A DNA stretch of 9,067 nucleotides from an uncultured Alphaproteobacteria bacterium (GCA_903831485.1 CAIKXW010000105.1:1-9067); one strand, 5' to 3'. Shown: positions 1-7,541, counted from the first letter of the stretch. The notes: a model not told the origin generated them from the letters alone. Made by a program: numbers and translations.

Positions 1-542
1 ATGAACATGATGACCAGGTGATCGGTCATTCCGACGGCGGTGAGGATCGAGTCGATCGAGAACACCAGGTCGAGGATGATGATCTGGAAGATGGCGGCGC
101 CGAAATTGAGGGCGGCGCGGCCAGCGATGGGCGCATCCGCCTTGTGGTCGGTGCCGGGGTCCATCGTGTGATGGATTTCCGACGTGGCTTTCCAGACCAG
201 GAAGAGCCCGCCCGCGATCAGGATGAGGTCGCGCCAGGAGAAAGACGTCTCGAACGTCGGCTCGCCGTGCTCACCCGGCGGCCCGGTTATGCCAAGGTCG
301 ATCACCGGCTGCACCAGTCCGACGATCCAGGTGATCGTGAACAGCAGGAGCAGGCGCATCACCAGCGCCAGCCCGATACCGATATTGCGCGCCTTCGCCC
401 GCTGCTCCTCGGGCAGCTTGTTGGTCAGGATCGAGATGAAGATCAGGTTGTCGATGCCGAGGACGATCTCCATGACCACCAGCGATACCAGCGCCGCCCA
501 CGCGGCCGGATCATTCAGCAGCGGCGTAAAGTCGAAATCCAT
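1..542 (-). CDS. TerC family integral membrane protein (YgdQ-like), 3' end missing
   Basis: This is a polytopic inner-membrane protein of the TerC family, whose members are linked to export of manganese and other metals and, in some, to tellurium resistance. Only the first 180 residues are in the window; the rest lies beyond the left edge. The family signature is clear. An early helix carries E25-I-V-L-G-I-D31-N32, and a later one carries L-D-L-V-F-S-I-D164-S followed by T-A-V-G-M-T-D-H. These paired acidic residues inside membrane helices are the proposed metal site. Other hydrophobic stretches lie near residues 55-80 and 103-118. From memory the order matches E. coli YgdQ, about 237 residues, so roughly three quarters is visible and I see no CBS domain, though a longer CBS-bearing version cannot be excluded. 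The ATG at 542-540 is preceded by GGGAG with 11 bases between, a slightly long spacing. The gene follows the acetyltransferase gene in the same direction after 91 bases. The metal is not determinable from sequence. Confidence 0.93.
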   Translation of the reverse strand, partial: MDFDFTPLLNDPAAWAALVSLVVMEIVLGIDNLIFISILTNKLPEEQRAKARNIGIGLALVMRLLLLFTITWIVGLVQPVIDLGITGPPGEHGEPTFETSFSWRDLILIAGGLFLVWKATSEIHHTMDPGTDHKADAPIAGRAALNFGAAIFQIIILDLVFSIDSILTAVGMTDHLVIMF

Positions 543-553
543 GGTGATGGCAG

Positions 554-558
554 CTCCC
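554..558 (-). promoter_or_regulatory. Shine-Dalgarno sequence of the TerC-family gene
   Basis: On the minus strand this reads GGGAG (GAGGGAG if extended to 560), 11 bases before the ATG at 542. It lies directly after the stem of the hairpin at 559-575, so folding of that hairpin could affect ribosome access. Confidence 0.6.
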
Positions 559-575
559 TCAGCCAAGGCGGCTGA
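559..575 (-). repeat. hairpin in the terC leader, next to the Shine-Dalgarno sequence
   Basis: In the minus-strand RNA this is a perfect 6-bp stem, TCAGCC paired with GGCTGA, with a 5-base loop, ending just before the GGGAG of the TerC-family gene. No run of T follows, so it is not a standard intrinsic terminator. A control role is inference. Confidence 0.5.
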
Positions 576-580
576 TGGGC

Positions 581-609
581 TATGTAGGGGGATTGCCGCC
601 CGGAGTTAA
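581..609 (-). promoter_or_regulatory. candidate sigma-70-like promoter for the TerC-family gene
   Basis: On the minus strand, TTAACT (609-604) and TACATA (586-581) are separated by 17 bases. They match the TTGACA and TATAAT consensus at 4 of 6 and 3 of 6 positions. A start about 7 bases downstream would give a short leader beginning near the hairpin at 559-575. The matches are weak and the gene could instead be read through from the acetyltransferase gene. Confidence 0.25.
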
Positions 610-633
610 GCAGAAAGCGAGGGGTCGGCGCCT

Positions 634-1158
634 TTACGCAAGGCGAAGGCGCATGATGAATTCGTCATCAATCGTGTCGCCGACCTTGAACTTGTAGCCG
701 CCGACCTTCTCGAAGCCCCGGCTTTCGTAGAGCGCGATCGCCTTGTCGTTGGATTCCCAGACGCCGAGAAACAGGTTCTTTGCGCCGCGCTGGCGCGCCC
801 GTTCGATGGCCCAGGCGAGAAGGATGCGACCGACGCCGACGCCCTGTCCGTGCTGGTAGACATAGACCCGGTGAAGCTCGAGGGCCGGTTCAGGCCCGGT
901 GTCGATCGGGAGCTTGCAGGGGCCGATCTTGCAATAGGCCACCATCCGCTTGCCCGAATAGGCGGTACGGACCTCGACATCGGGGTCCTTGAGGTCGACC
1001 TCCATCTTGCTGATGGAATAGGTCTCGTCGAGAAACTGGCGCAGGTCGCCCGGCGGATAGAGGTCGCCGAACGTCTCGGCGAACGTCTCGCGGCCAATCT
1101 CCGCCAGCCCTGCGGCGTCCTTCAGCTGGGCGTCGCGAAATGTCAGATCGCGGTCCAC
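634..1158 (-). CDS. GNAT family N-acetyltransferase, PaiA-like
   Basis: This is a cytoplasmic acetyl-CoA-dependent N-acetyltransferase of 174 residues, a complete single GNAT domain. The acetyl-CoA binding motif Q-x-x-G-x-G is Q105, G108, G110, preceded by the beta strand E-L-H-R-V-Y-V. The C-terminal motif is L-G-V-W-E-S-N-D-K-A-I-A-L-Y with R-G-F at 147-149. The run LGVWExNxxAIxxY and the ending around V-G-D-x-x-x-D resemble, from memory, B. subtilis PaiA, a spermidine/spermine acetyltransferase. A polyamine or similar amine substrate is therefore plausible but unproven. The start chosen is the GTG at 1158-1156. A GTG two codons earlier (1164) is also open, but GGTGGA abuts it with no spacing, whereas GGAG (1167-1164) sits 5 bases before the 1158 GTG. 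The gene starts 31 bases after the dehydrogenase stop, on the same strand, so co-transcription is likely. The stop is TAA at 636-634. Confidence 0.9.
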   Translation of the reverse strand: MDRDLTFRDAQLKDAAGLAEIGRETFAETFGDLYPPGDLRQFLDETYSISKMEVDLKDPDVEVRTAYSGKRMVAYCKIGPCKLPIDTGPEPALELHRVYVYQHGQGVGVGRILLAWAIERARQRGAKNLFLGVWESNDKAIALYESRGFEKVGGYKFKVGDTIDDEFIMRLRLA

Positions 1159-1163
1159 GATCA

Positions 1164-1170
1164 CTCCACC
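1164..1170 (-). promoter_or_regulatory. Shine-Dalgarno sequence that decides the acetyltransferase start
   Basis: The minus strand reads GGTGGAG. Its last G is the first base of the upstream GTG (1164), so it cannot serve that codon well. It lies 5 bases before the GTG at 1158, which favours the shorter protein. Confidence 0.65.
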
Positions 1171-1189
1171 AAAAACTCAGTTGTGAATG

Positions 1190-4100
1190 TCAGTTGCCCG
1201 GCTCGGCGCGGGAAGCATAGACGAATTCGCGGACGGCGTCGCCCAGCAACACCAATTTTGCCAGCGACCATCCGCCCTGCCTGTCGAATGCGCCCATGGG
1301 TTGCATGAGCCGGTCGGCGAGGGGTTTGCGGGGCGCTATCCAGGCATCGACCAGGGCGCGCGCCGATTCGCGGTCGAGGCTTTCGGCATGGGCGCCCGTT
1401 TTCCCGGCATGCCGGATTGCGGCAACGGTGAGTTCGCTCTGCTGCCGGGGCAGGTCGTCCGCGACGCGCTGGAGGGCGAGGCGATCCCAGTGGTCGCGAG
1501 GCTGGAGGTCGCGGGCCGCCGCGCGCATGCGGTCGAGGCCGAGTTGTGCGCCGACCTGGTGCTGCACGTACAGCGCGGCGGCGAGCGGCCAGCGCGTCTG
1601 CTCGGCGATATCCACGGTCTCGCGGGCCGAGGCGAGCGCGCGGATCAGGGCGACGTCATGGGCAATGTCGGCCGGCGCGCCAGCCGCGCGGTATTGCTCG
1701 GCGCGCGCCTCGACGCGGCCAAGAACGAGCGGCGAGAGCGCGGTCGGCAGCAGCGCGCGGACTTCGGCGATGGCGTCGTGCGAGCGGTCGACCGTACGGG
1801 TGATCGAGCCGGTCTGCATGAGATCGGGATCCGACAGGAATCCGCCCGCCAGCATGCGCAGGTTGGCGGAGGTCTCCACCATCATCAGCGTCTGGGCCTG
1901 GGCGGGCGCCTTTCCGTCGAGCGCGCTGATACGATCGACGAGATCATCGATGTGGAAGGCCGAGAAGGCGGCCTCGAAGGCCTGCGCGACATGGCCGGCG
2001 TCGATGCCCTCTGCGTCGCGCTTCTGGACGGCGAAGGTCGGGCCCGTGAGGTTGACGATGCGGTTCGACAGCATGGTGGCGACGATCTCGCGGCGCAGGC
2101 GGTGACGCTTGCGGGCCTCGCTGAACTTCGCAAGTTCGTCCGGGAAGTAATGAACCAGCAGCTGCTCGAATGCCGGGTCGTCCGGCGCTTTCGACGCGAC
2201 GATCGATGAGAACAGGTCGAGCTTGGCGTAGGCCATGATCACGGCGAGTTCCGGCCGCGTAAGACCCAGCCCAAGCTCACGCAGCTTGCGGAAGGATTCG
2301 GTGGAGGGCAGGCCTTCGACAGCGCGGTCCAGCTTGCCCTGGCTTTCCAGCGTCTCGATCAGGCGCTCATGGCTGTCGAGATCGGCGGCGGCTGTGGCCT
2401 GCATCATGCTGAGCGCGCCGGTCTGGTCGTAGTTGTTCTGCAGGACAAGGTGGCCGACCTCGTCCGTCATGCTGGCGAGCAGGGCGTTGCGGTCCTCGGC
2501 CTTCAACGCGTGTCCGTGGATCGCCTCGGTGGTGAGGATCTTGATGTTGACCTCGTGGTCGGATGAATCAACGCCGGCGGAATTGTCGATCGCGTCCGTG
2601 TTGATCCGGCCGCCATGGCGGGCGAACTCGATACGGCCTGCCTGCGTCATGCCGAGGTTTGCGCCTTCGGCGATGACCCTGGCTTTCAGGTCCTTCGCAT
2701 CCATGCGCAGCGCGTCGTTGGATTTGTCGCCGACATCAGCATGGCTCTGGGTCGATGCCTTGATGTAGGTGCCGATGCCGCCAAACCAGAGCAGGTCGAC
2801 GTCAGCGCCGAGCAGCGCCTTCATCAGTGCATCAGGCGTGACCGCGTCCTCGGCGAGGCCAGTCATGGCCTTCACTTCTGGCGACAGCGGGATCGATTTG
2901 GCCGAGCGTTCAAATACGCCGCCGCCCCCCGAGATCAGGCTCCTGTCATAGTCCGCCCATGACGAGCGCGGCAGGTCGAACATGCGCTTGCGCTCGTTCC
3001 ACGTCGCTTCGAGACTGGCGGGGTTGGGATCGAGGAAGATGTGGCGGTGGTCGAAGGCGGCGCGCAGCTGGATGCATTTCGACAGCAGCATGCCATTGCC
3101 GAACACGTCGCCTGACATGTCGCCGATGCCGATCACGGAGAAGGGCTGGGTCTGCGTGTCGTGGCCCATCTCGCGGAAGTGGCGCTTGACCGCCTCCCAC
3201 GCGCCGCGCGCCGTGATGCCCATCTTCTTGTGGTCGTACCCGACCGACCCGCCCGACGCGAAGGCGTCGCCCAGCCAGAAACTGTAATCAGCCGACAGCC
3301 CGTTCGCGATGTCGGAGAAGGTCGCGGTGCCCTTGTCGGCGGCGACGACGAGATAGGGATCCTCGCCATCCCATGCGACCACGCCCTGCGGATGAACGGT
3401 CTTGCCGTCGATGATGTTGTCGGTGAGCTGGAGCAGCGCGCCTACGAACACCTTGTATGCAGCGATGCCGGCGGCCTGGATTTCCTCACGCGCGCCCTTG
3501 GCGGGAAGATTCTTCGGATAGAAGCCGCCCTTCGAGCCGACCGGCACGATGACAGCGTTCTTGACCTGCTGCGCCTTCACGAGGCCCAGCACTTCCGAGC
3601 GGAAGTCATCGCGCCGGTCCGACCAGCGCAGGCCGCCGCGCGCCACGGGCCCGAAGCGCAGGTGCACGCCTTCGACATCCGGCGACCAGACGAAGATCTC
3701 GCGGAAGGGACGCGGCGCCGGCAGCGGATCCGCCTCGCGGCTGGCGATCTTAACGGCGATATGGCGGTGCGGCTTGCCGGTCGCGTCCGTGAGATAGAAG
3801 TTCGTGCGCTGGAGTGATTTCACCAGGGCGAGCAGGCGGCGAAGCGCGCGGTCTGCATCCAGCGTCGCAACAGCTTCAAGCTGCTTGCCGATCTCGGCGA
3901 TGACCGGCGCAGCCGCCATCGTGCGCGCGGCGAGATCGCCCCTGGTTGCCGGGTCGAACTTGATGGCGAACAGCTTCAGCAGGTTGTTCGCGATATCGGG
4001 GTGTTCGGCCAGCGCGCGGACCTGCACGAGTTCGGATGGGTCGAGGCCCGACTGGCTGCGATAACGGCAGAGCGTGCGGAGCAGGGCGGCGGCGCGCCAG

Positions 4101-6031
4101 TCCACGCCCAGCGCTACGACAAGGCTATTGAAGCGATCGTTCTCCGTGTCGCGCGCCCAGATTGCCTCGAAGGCTTTCTCGAAGCGCGCATCAAGCCGCT
4201 TCTGTCCGGCCGGGCGGTCGATCGCGAGATCGTGGACGTAGACTCTGCCGCCTGCATTGTCCTCGTGCTGGGATATGCGGATAGGATAGCCGACCTCCGC
4301 CTGCACGCGCAGGCCCATGCGCTCCAGGACCGGCACGATCTCCGCGAGGTCGAGCGGGTTGTCGCGATGGTAGATCTTCACGCGGCTGATATTGGCCTCG
4401 AAGTCCGGGCCCCACACACGCGCGCGCAGCGCCTTGCCGGGCGGCAGCGCGGCGACGGCCAGGAGATCGGCAAGGCCCTCTTCCGGCTGGAAGGCTTCTT
4501 TGTAGGCGGCCGTGAAGTGCGCGTGGGTGGCGAGCGATTGATCCCCGCCGGTGGAGCGGGCGACGCGGGCCAGGGCGTCTTCCCACGTCTCGAACAGCTG
4601 GCGCATCTGGAGGTCGAGCGCGTCTTCGTCGGGCTCAGGGTGGCCGCGGTCAATGCCGATGATCAGGTGGACGCGCGCAAGCGGACCTTCGCCGAAGGAG
4701 GGGTAGTAAGCGGTGGTGCGGCCGCCATAGGCGTCGGCCAGCAGGCGGTGCGCGCGGGTGCGGAGCTCGGAATTGTAGCTGTCGCGCGGGGTATAGAGGA
4801 GCGCCGAGACATAGCGGTCGAAGCGGTCGCGGCGGATGAAGAGGCGCGTTCTCGGGCGCAGCAGGAGGCGAAGGACGCCCGAGGAAATGCGTTCGAGATC
4901 GGCTTCCGAAATCTGGAAGAGCTCATCGCGCGGGTAGGATTTGAGGACCGAGTCGAGCTGCTTCTGGGTGAAGCGCGAGCCCTGCGGCGCGGCGGCCTTC
5001 ACATTCTCGATCTTGCGGCGGATCAGCGGCACTTCGTCGGCGGCGCGGATATAGGCCTCAGATGTGAACAGGCCGACGAAGCGGGTCTCGCCAATCACGT
5101 CCCCGCGCGCATCATAGCGCTTGACGCCGACATAGTCGGCATAGCTGCGGCGGTGGACGCGGGACACGAAACTGGCCTTGGCGACGATGATCGGCGAGGG
5201 CTCATTGATCAGCGCGCGGACCGTCGGCGTCAGCATGGTAGGCTCCGCTCCGCGCGAGAGCACGTTGCGTTCGTAATTGCGCAGGATGCCGAGGCCGGAG
5301 GCTTCGTCGACAAGGGGCTCCTCCGCGGCGAGGCGGCCGTCCTTGTCGATCGCGAAGGTGTAGTCGCGCGCGCCCAGATAGGTGAAGTTCTCGTCCGCCA
5401 GCCAGGCGAGGAAAGCGCGCGCCTCGTCTATCTCGCCAGACGTGCGGCCGCCTGCGGCTTTCACGCTCGCAAGTTCCGCAGAGACGGATTCCATCTTCGC
5501 GCGCATGGCGTGGAAGTCGGCGTTGACGACAGCGACATCGGCGAAGGCGCCTTCGAGCCGCTTCTGCAGTTCTGCGCGCAGATGATCGTCGAGCAGCGGC
5601 AGGTGGATCTGGATGGCCGAGCGCTTGCCCTTGGGGCCTTCCACAACCGGATGCAGCACGGCGCGGATTTCAACCTTTGCCTCCTGGCAGGCGACGATGG
5701 CGCTGTCGACGAGGAAGGCCATGTCGGGGCCCACGATCTCGGCCACGTCGAGGCGGAGTGGGCGATCGCCAGCGCCCGTGGCATGACGCACGCGGATGGC
5801 GCGGGCGTCGTTGGTCTCGTTCTGCCGGTTGAAGTCCCACAGGCCAAGCGCGAGGACTGCGGCGTCTTCTGTCGTGAGGGCTAGTACATCCTCGACGAAG
5901 GCGTCGGCGCGATACTGGTCGAGAAACTCCACGACGGCGGGATCGTCAGCCGTCTTCTTTTTCGGCGCCATCGCGCTGATCGCGGCTAGCAGGTCATCCC
6001 GTGAGAAGGCGAGGTCGTTTGACAGAGGCAA
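1190..6031 (-). CDS. NAD-specific glutamate dehydrogenase, large (GDH-180 type)
   Basis: This cytoplasmic enzyme oxidises L-glutamate to 2-oxoglutarate and ammonium with NAD+, mainly a catabolic reaction. It is 1613 residues long, about the family's usual 1600. The N-terminal 700 or so residues form the ACT-like regulatory region: P-L-R-L-D-V-A-E-I near 90, F-L-A-W-L-A-D-E-N-F-T-Y-L-G near 205-220, and Y-P-R-D-E-L-F-Q near 365. The catalytic core follows. G-G-L-R802-W803-S-D-R begins it, then K819, Q822, K824-N825 and P-V-G-S-K834-G-G, the substrate and catalytic lysines of the GDH fold. The nucleotide-binding half shows G-I-G-D971-M-S-G-D-V-F-G-N-G, A-E-G-A-N-L-G at 1121-1127 and N1150-S-A-G-V-D-S-S-D-H-E. 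A long helical C-terminal region completes it. All key residues are present and the frame is unbroken. The outermost start is TTG at 6031-6029, with GGAG only 2 bases before it. A CTG two codons later has better spacing and the first ATG is codon 21, so the exact N-terminus is uncertain. The acetyltransferase gene follows closely. The Caulobacter homologue is called gdhZ. Confidence 0.97.
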   Translation of the reverse strand: MPLSNDLAFSRDDLLAAISAMAPKKKTADDPAVVEFLDQYRADAFVEDVLALTTEDAAVLALGLWDFNRQNETNDARAIRVRHATGAGDRPLRLDVAEIVGPDMAFLVDSAIVACQEAKVEIRAVLHPVVEGPKGKRSAIQIHLPLLDDHLRAELQKRLEGAFADVAVVNADFHAMRAKMESVSAELASVKAAGGRTSGEIDEARAFLAWLADENFTYLGARDYTFAIDKDGRLAAEEPLVDEASGLGILRNYERNVLSRGAEPTMLTPTVRALINEPSPIIVAKASFVSRVHRRSYADYVGVKRYDARGDVIGETRFVGLFTSEAYIRAADEVPLIRRKIENVKAAAPQGSRFTQKQLDSVLKSYPRDELFQISEADLERISSGVLRLLLRPRTRLFIRRDRFDRYVSALLYTPRDSYNSELRTRAHRLLADAYGGRTTAYYPSFGEGPLARVHLIIGIDRGHPEPDEDALDLQMRQLFETWEDALARVARSTGGDQSLATHAHFTAAYKEAFQPEEGLADLLAVAALPPGKALRARVWGPDFEANISRVKIYHRDNPLDLAEIVPVLERMGLRVQAEVGYPIRISQHEDNAGGRVYVHDLAIDRPAGQKRLDARFEKAFEAIWARDTENDRFNSLVVALGVDWRAAALLRTLCRYRSQSGLDPSELVQVRALAEHPDIANNLLKLFAIKFDPATRGDLAARTMAAAPVIAEIGKQLEAVATLDADRALRRLLALVKSLQRTNFYLTDATGKPHRHIAVKIASREADPLPAPRPFREIFVWSPDVEGVHLRFGPVARGGLRWSDRRDDFRSEVLGLVKAQQVKNAVIVPVGSKGGFYPKNLPAKGAREEIQAAGIAAYKVFVGALLQLTDNIIDGKTVHPQGVVAWDGEDPYLVVAADKGTATFSDIANGLSADYSFWLGDAFASGGSVGYDHKKMGITARGAWEAVKRHFREMGHDTQTQPFSVIGIGDMSGDVFGNGMLLSKCIQLRAAFDHRHIFLDPNPASLEATWNERKRMFDLPRSSWADYDRSLISGGGGVFERSAKSIPLSPEVKAMTGLAEDAVTPDALMKALLGADVDLLWFGGIGTYIKASTQSHADVGDKSNDALRMDAKDLKARVIAEGANLGMTQAGRIEFARHGGRINTDAIDNSAGVDSSDHEVNIKILTTEAIHGHALKAEDRNALLASMTDEVGHLVLQNNYDQTGALSMMQATAAADLDSHERLIETLESQGKLDRAVEGLPSTESFRKLRELGLGLTRPELAVIMAYAKLDLFSSIVASKAPDDPAFEQLLVHYFPDELAKFSEARKRHRLRREIVATMLSNRIVNLTGPTFAVQKRDAEGIDAGHVAQAFEAAFSAFHIDDLVDRISALDGKAPAQAQTLMMVETSANLRMLAGGFLSDPDLMQTGSITRTVDRSHDAIAEVRALLPTALSPLVLGRVEARAEQYRAAGAPADIAHDVALIRALASARETVDIAEQTRWPLAAALYVQHQVGAQLGLDRMRAAARDLQPRDHWDRLALQRVADDLPRQQSELTVAAIRHAGKTGAHAESLDRESARALVDAWIAPRKPLADRLMQPMGAFDRQGGWSLAKLVLLGDAVREFVYASRAEPGN

Positions 6032-6037
6032 CTCTCC
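6032..6037 (-). promoter_or_regulatory. Shine-Dalgarno sequence of the glutamate dehydrogenase gene
   Basis: The minus strand reads GGAGAG immediately before the TTG at 6031. Its GGAG core is 2 bases from the TTG, unusually close, but 8 bases from the in-frame CTG at 6025-6023. It supports initiation near here rather than at the ATG at 5971, which has no purine-rich sequence before it. Confidence 0.5.
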
Positions 6038-6089
6038 GGACGGAAAGCGTAAGGGCGCAGCAACAACGCGGGAATCAGACTGAGCGAGT

Positions 6090-6117
6090 GCTAAACCCGC
6101 CCGGCTTTGGCGTGCAA
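6090..6117 (-). promoter_or_regulatory. weak promoter candidate for the glutamate dehydrogenase gene
   Basis: On the minus strand TTGCAC (6117-6112) and TTTAGC (6095-6090) are separated by 16 bases in the 136-base gap between the AI-2E gene stop and the dehydrogenase start. Each matches its consensus at only 3 of 6 positions. No terminator is visible after the AI-2E gene, so read-through from it is also possible. Confidence 0.2.
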
Positions 6118-6167
6118 GGGCAGGATCGTGCAGGTTTCGTGTTGCAATGCGATGAACGCGCGCGCTT

Positions 6168-7391
6168 CTACCCTGAAGTCGCGCCTTCCCCTTCGTCCTC
6201 TTCCTTCACGGCATAGTCACCCGGATTGCCATTGGCGGACAGCAGCACGGCGATCCAGCGGGCGCCTGGCACCTGGCCAAGCACGATCATCACCATGACG
6301 GTCAGCGGCGCAGACAGGAACATTCCGGCGGGTCCCCAGAGAGCGCCCCACACAGCCAGCGACAGCAGAACGACAAGCGGCGACAGGTTGAGGCTGTCGG
6401 CCTGCATGCGGGGGGCGACGAAATTCCCGATCAGGAACTGCCAGACGCTGACGCCCAGGAAGACGATCACGGCGCACAGCAGGCTGTCATCGGGCATCCA
6501 GTCCGGCCAGGCGGACAAGGGTTGCACGACGGCAAAGAGGGTCGGCAGGATGGTCGCGATGATCGAGCCGACAGTCGGGATGAAGTTCAGCACGAAGATC
6601 ACGAAGGCCCAGAACAGTGCGTTGTCGAGACCGATGATGAGCAGGGTCACATAGGTCAGCAGGGTCGAGACTATCGAGAGCGCGGTCTGCACCCAGAGGT
6701 ATTGCTCCATGGTGCGGCGGATTTCCTGCCCGATCAGGCGCGCCCGCGTGCGGTCCTTGGGGCGCTTGAAGATCTCGTCGAGCTGCTTGGAGAAGGCGCC
6801 GGCCGAGACGATAAGGAAGGCGACATAGATAAAGACCAGAACCATGTCGCCGACCAGGCTGGAAGCCACGTTCCCGGCGATCTGCGCGATGCTGGTCGCA
6901 TTGCTGGAGAGGAGCTGCGCCACGGTCGGCGGCTGGGCGGACATGGCCGCCTCGGGATTCGGGATCGGAACGGCCGGAATGGCCTCGCCCGGCGCCGCGA
7001 CCGGGCCGGCCGCCGCCGCCGCGTCCGCCGGGGCCAGAAGATTGAGCTGGGTATAGACCTGCTCGATGATGTCGTTGATGTGCCGCTCGTAATCAGCCGA
7101 CTTGGAGACGAACTCTTCCACGGCGCCGCGGATGACGCCGATGAAGATCACGATGCTCATCACGACGATAATGACCGCAAAGAGATAGGCGAGCCAGCCG
7201 GGCAGGTTGGGGAAGGGCCGGCGAATGGCGCGGGCGAAACCTTCCATCACCAGCCAGACGAAAACGGCCATGGCGAAAGGCGCAAGGATGCGAGCGCCCT
7301 GGTGCAGCACCATGCCGATGGCAACCGTGGCGATCACCCAGATGCCGGCCGTAAGCCAGGTCCGATTGTTAATCCCGTCGGAATGACGCAT
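6168..7391 (-). CDS. AI-2E family transporter (PerM/TqsA/YdiK-like membrane protein)
   Basis: This 407-residue inner-membrane protein belongs to the AI-2E exporter (UPF0118) family, named for E. coli TqsA, which affects autoinducer-2 efflux. Other members move different substrates, including Na+/H+ antiporters, so the substrate here is unknown. Hydrophobic helices lie near residues 14-30, 33-50, 65-88, 180-198, 235-255, 258-290, 303-326 and 337-372. The family core is F-V-L-N-F-I-P-T-V-G-S at 266-276, followed by L-S-L-A-V-W-G-A-L-W-G-P-A-G-M-F-L-S-A-P-L near 343-362. Between helices 3 and 4, in the usual extra-membrane helical region, a stretch at about 119-157 is rich in Ala and Pro and looks like a low-complexity insert. 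The tail from 396 is acidic (E-E-D-E-G-E-G-E-like). The ATG at 7391-7389 has no good Shine-Dalgarno sequence, and no alternative start follows before the first helix. The stop is TAG at 6170-6168. It is divergent from the DUF853 gene. Confidence 0.93.
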   Translation of the reverse strand: MRHSDGINNRTWLTAGIWVIATVAIGMVLHQGARILAPFAMAVFVWLVMEGFARAIRRPFPNLPGWLAYLFAVIIVVMSIVIFIGVIRGAVEEFVSKSADYERHINDIIEQVYTQLNLLAPADAAAAAGPVAAPGEAIPAVPIPNPEAAMSAQPPTVAQLLSSNATSIAQIAGNVASSLVGDMVLVFIYVAFLIVSAGAFSKQLDEIFKRPKDRTRARLIGQEIRRTMEQYLWVQTALSIVSTLLTYVTLLIIGLDNALFWAFVIFVLNFIPTVGSIIATILPTLFAVVQPLSAWPDWMPDDSLLCAVIVFLGVSVWQFLIGNFVAPRMQADSLNLSPLVVLLSLAVWGALWGPAGMFLSAPLTVMVMIVLGQVPGARWIAVLLSANGNPGDYAVKEEDEGEGATSG

Positions 7392-7409
7392 GCGACAGAC
7401 TTATTTCGC

Positions 7410-7503
7410 GTCGCGCGACAAGCAAAGCAGGTTTGCAAGAATCTCGCGCTTTGTGGCGAAGCGCAGGTGTCAGCGCCGCCGAGCGCGCTTGGCGTGGCGG
7501 CGC
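7410..7503. repeat. cluster of four inverted repeats in the divergent intergenic region
   Basis: Within the 150 bases between the two divergent genes there are four perfect dyads in a row. They are the palindrome GTCGCGCGAC (7410-7419); GCAAA/TTTGC with a 5-base loop (7422-7436); GCGCTT/AAGCGC with a 7-base loop (7446-7464); and GCGCCGCC/GGCGGCGC, 8 bp with a 15-base loop (7473-7503). No T-run follows, so none is an obvious terminator. They may be operators or RNA hairpins, or simply a product of high GC. Confidence 0.5.
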
Positions 7504-7515
7504 AGGGCTTCTAAT
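7489..7515 (+). promoter_or_regulatory. candidate promoter for the DUF853 ATPase gene
   Basis: TTGGCG (7489-7494) and TCTAAT (7510-7515) match the sigma-70 consensus at 4 of 6 and 5 of 6 positions, 15 bases apart, which is short. The -10 element ends 26 bases before the ATG at 7542. The right arm of the 8-bp dyad (7496-7503) falls inside the spacer, so a protein bound there could block this promoter. Confidence 0.35.
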
Positions 7516-7541
7516 CTGGCCGCCCAGATGACCGGAAAACA

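Noticed and set aside
543..633. A yybP-ykoY type manganese riboswitch before the TerC-family gene
   Set aside because: Such switches are common before TerC-type genes, but the gap is only 91 bases and I could not find the conserved loop sequences.
543..633. An intrinsic terminator after the acetyltransferase gene
   Set aside because: The hairpins present lack a following T-run on the minus strand.
1187..2209. A 340-codon open frame on the plus strand
   Set aside because: It is antisense to the 3' third of the dehydrogenase gene and has low-complexity, Arg/Gly/Ala-rich sequence with no domain signature.
4001..5884. A 627-codon open frame on the plus strand
   Set aside because: It lies wholly antisense to the glutamate dehydrogenase gene, shows no recognisable motif, and its composition is the complement of GC-rich codons. 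Such long antisense frames are expected in GC-rich genes.
6032..6167. An intrinsic terminator after the AI-2E gene
   Set aside because: The only strong self-complementary run is an alternating GC stretch near 6158-6165 with no T-run after it.
6522..7514. A 330-codon open frame on the plus strand
   Set aside because: It is antisense to the AI-2E family gene and rich in Asp, His, Arg and Gly, as expected from the complement of membrane-protein codons.
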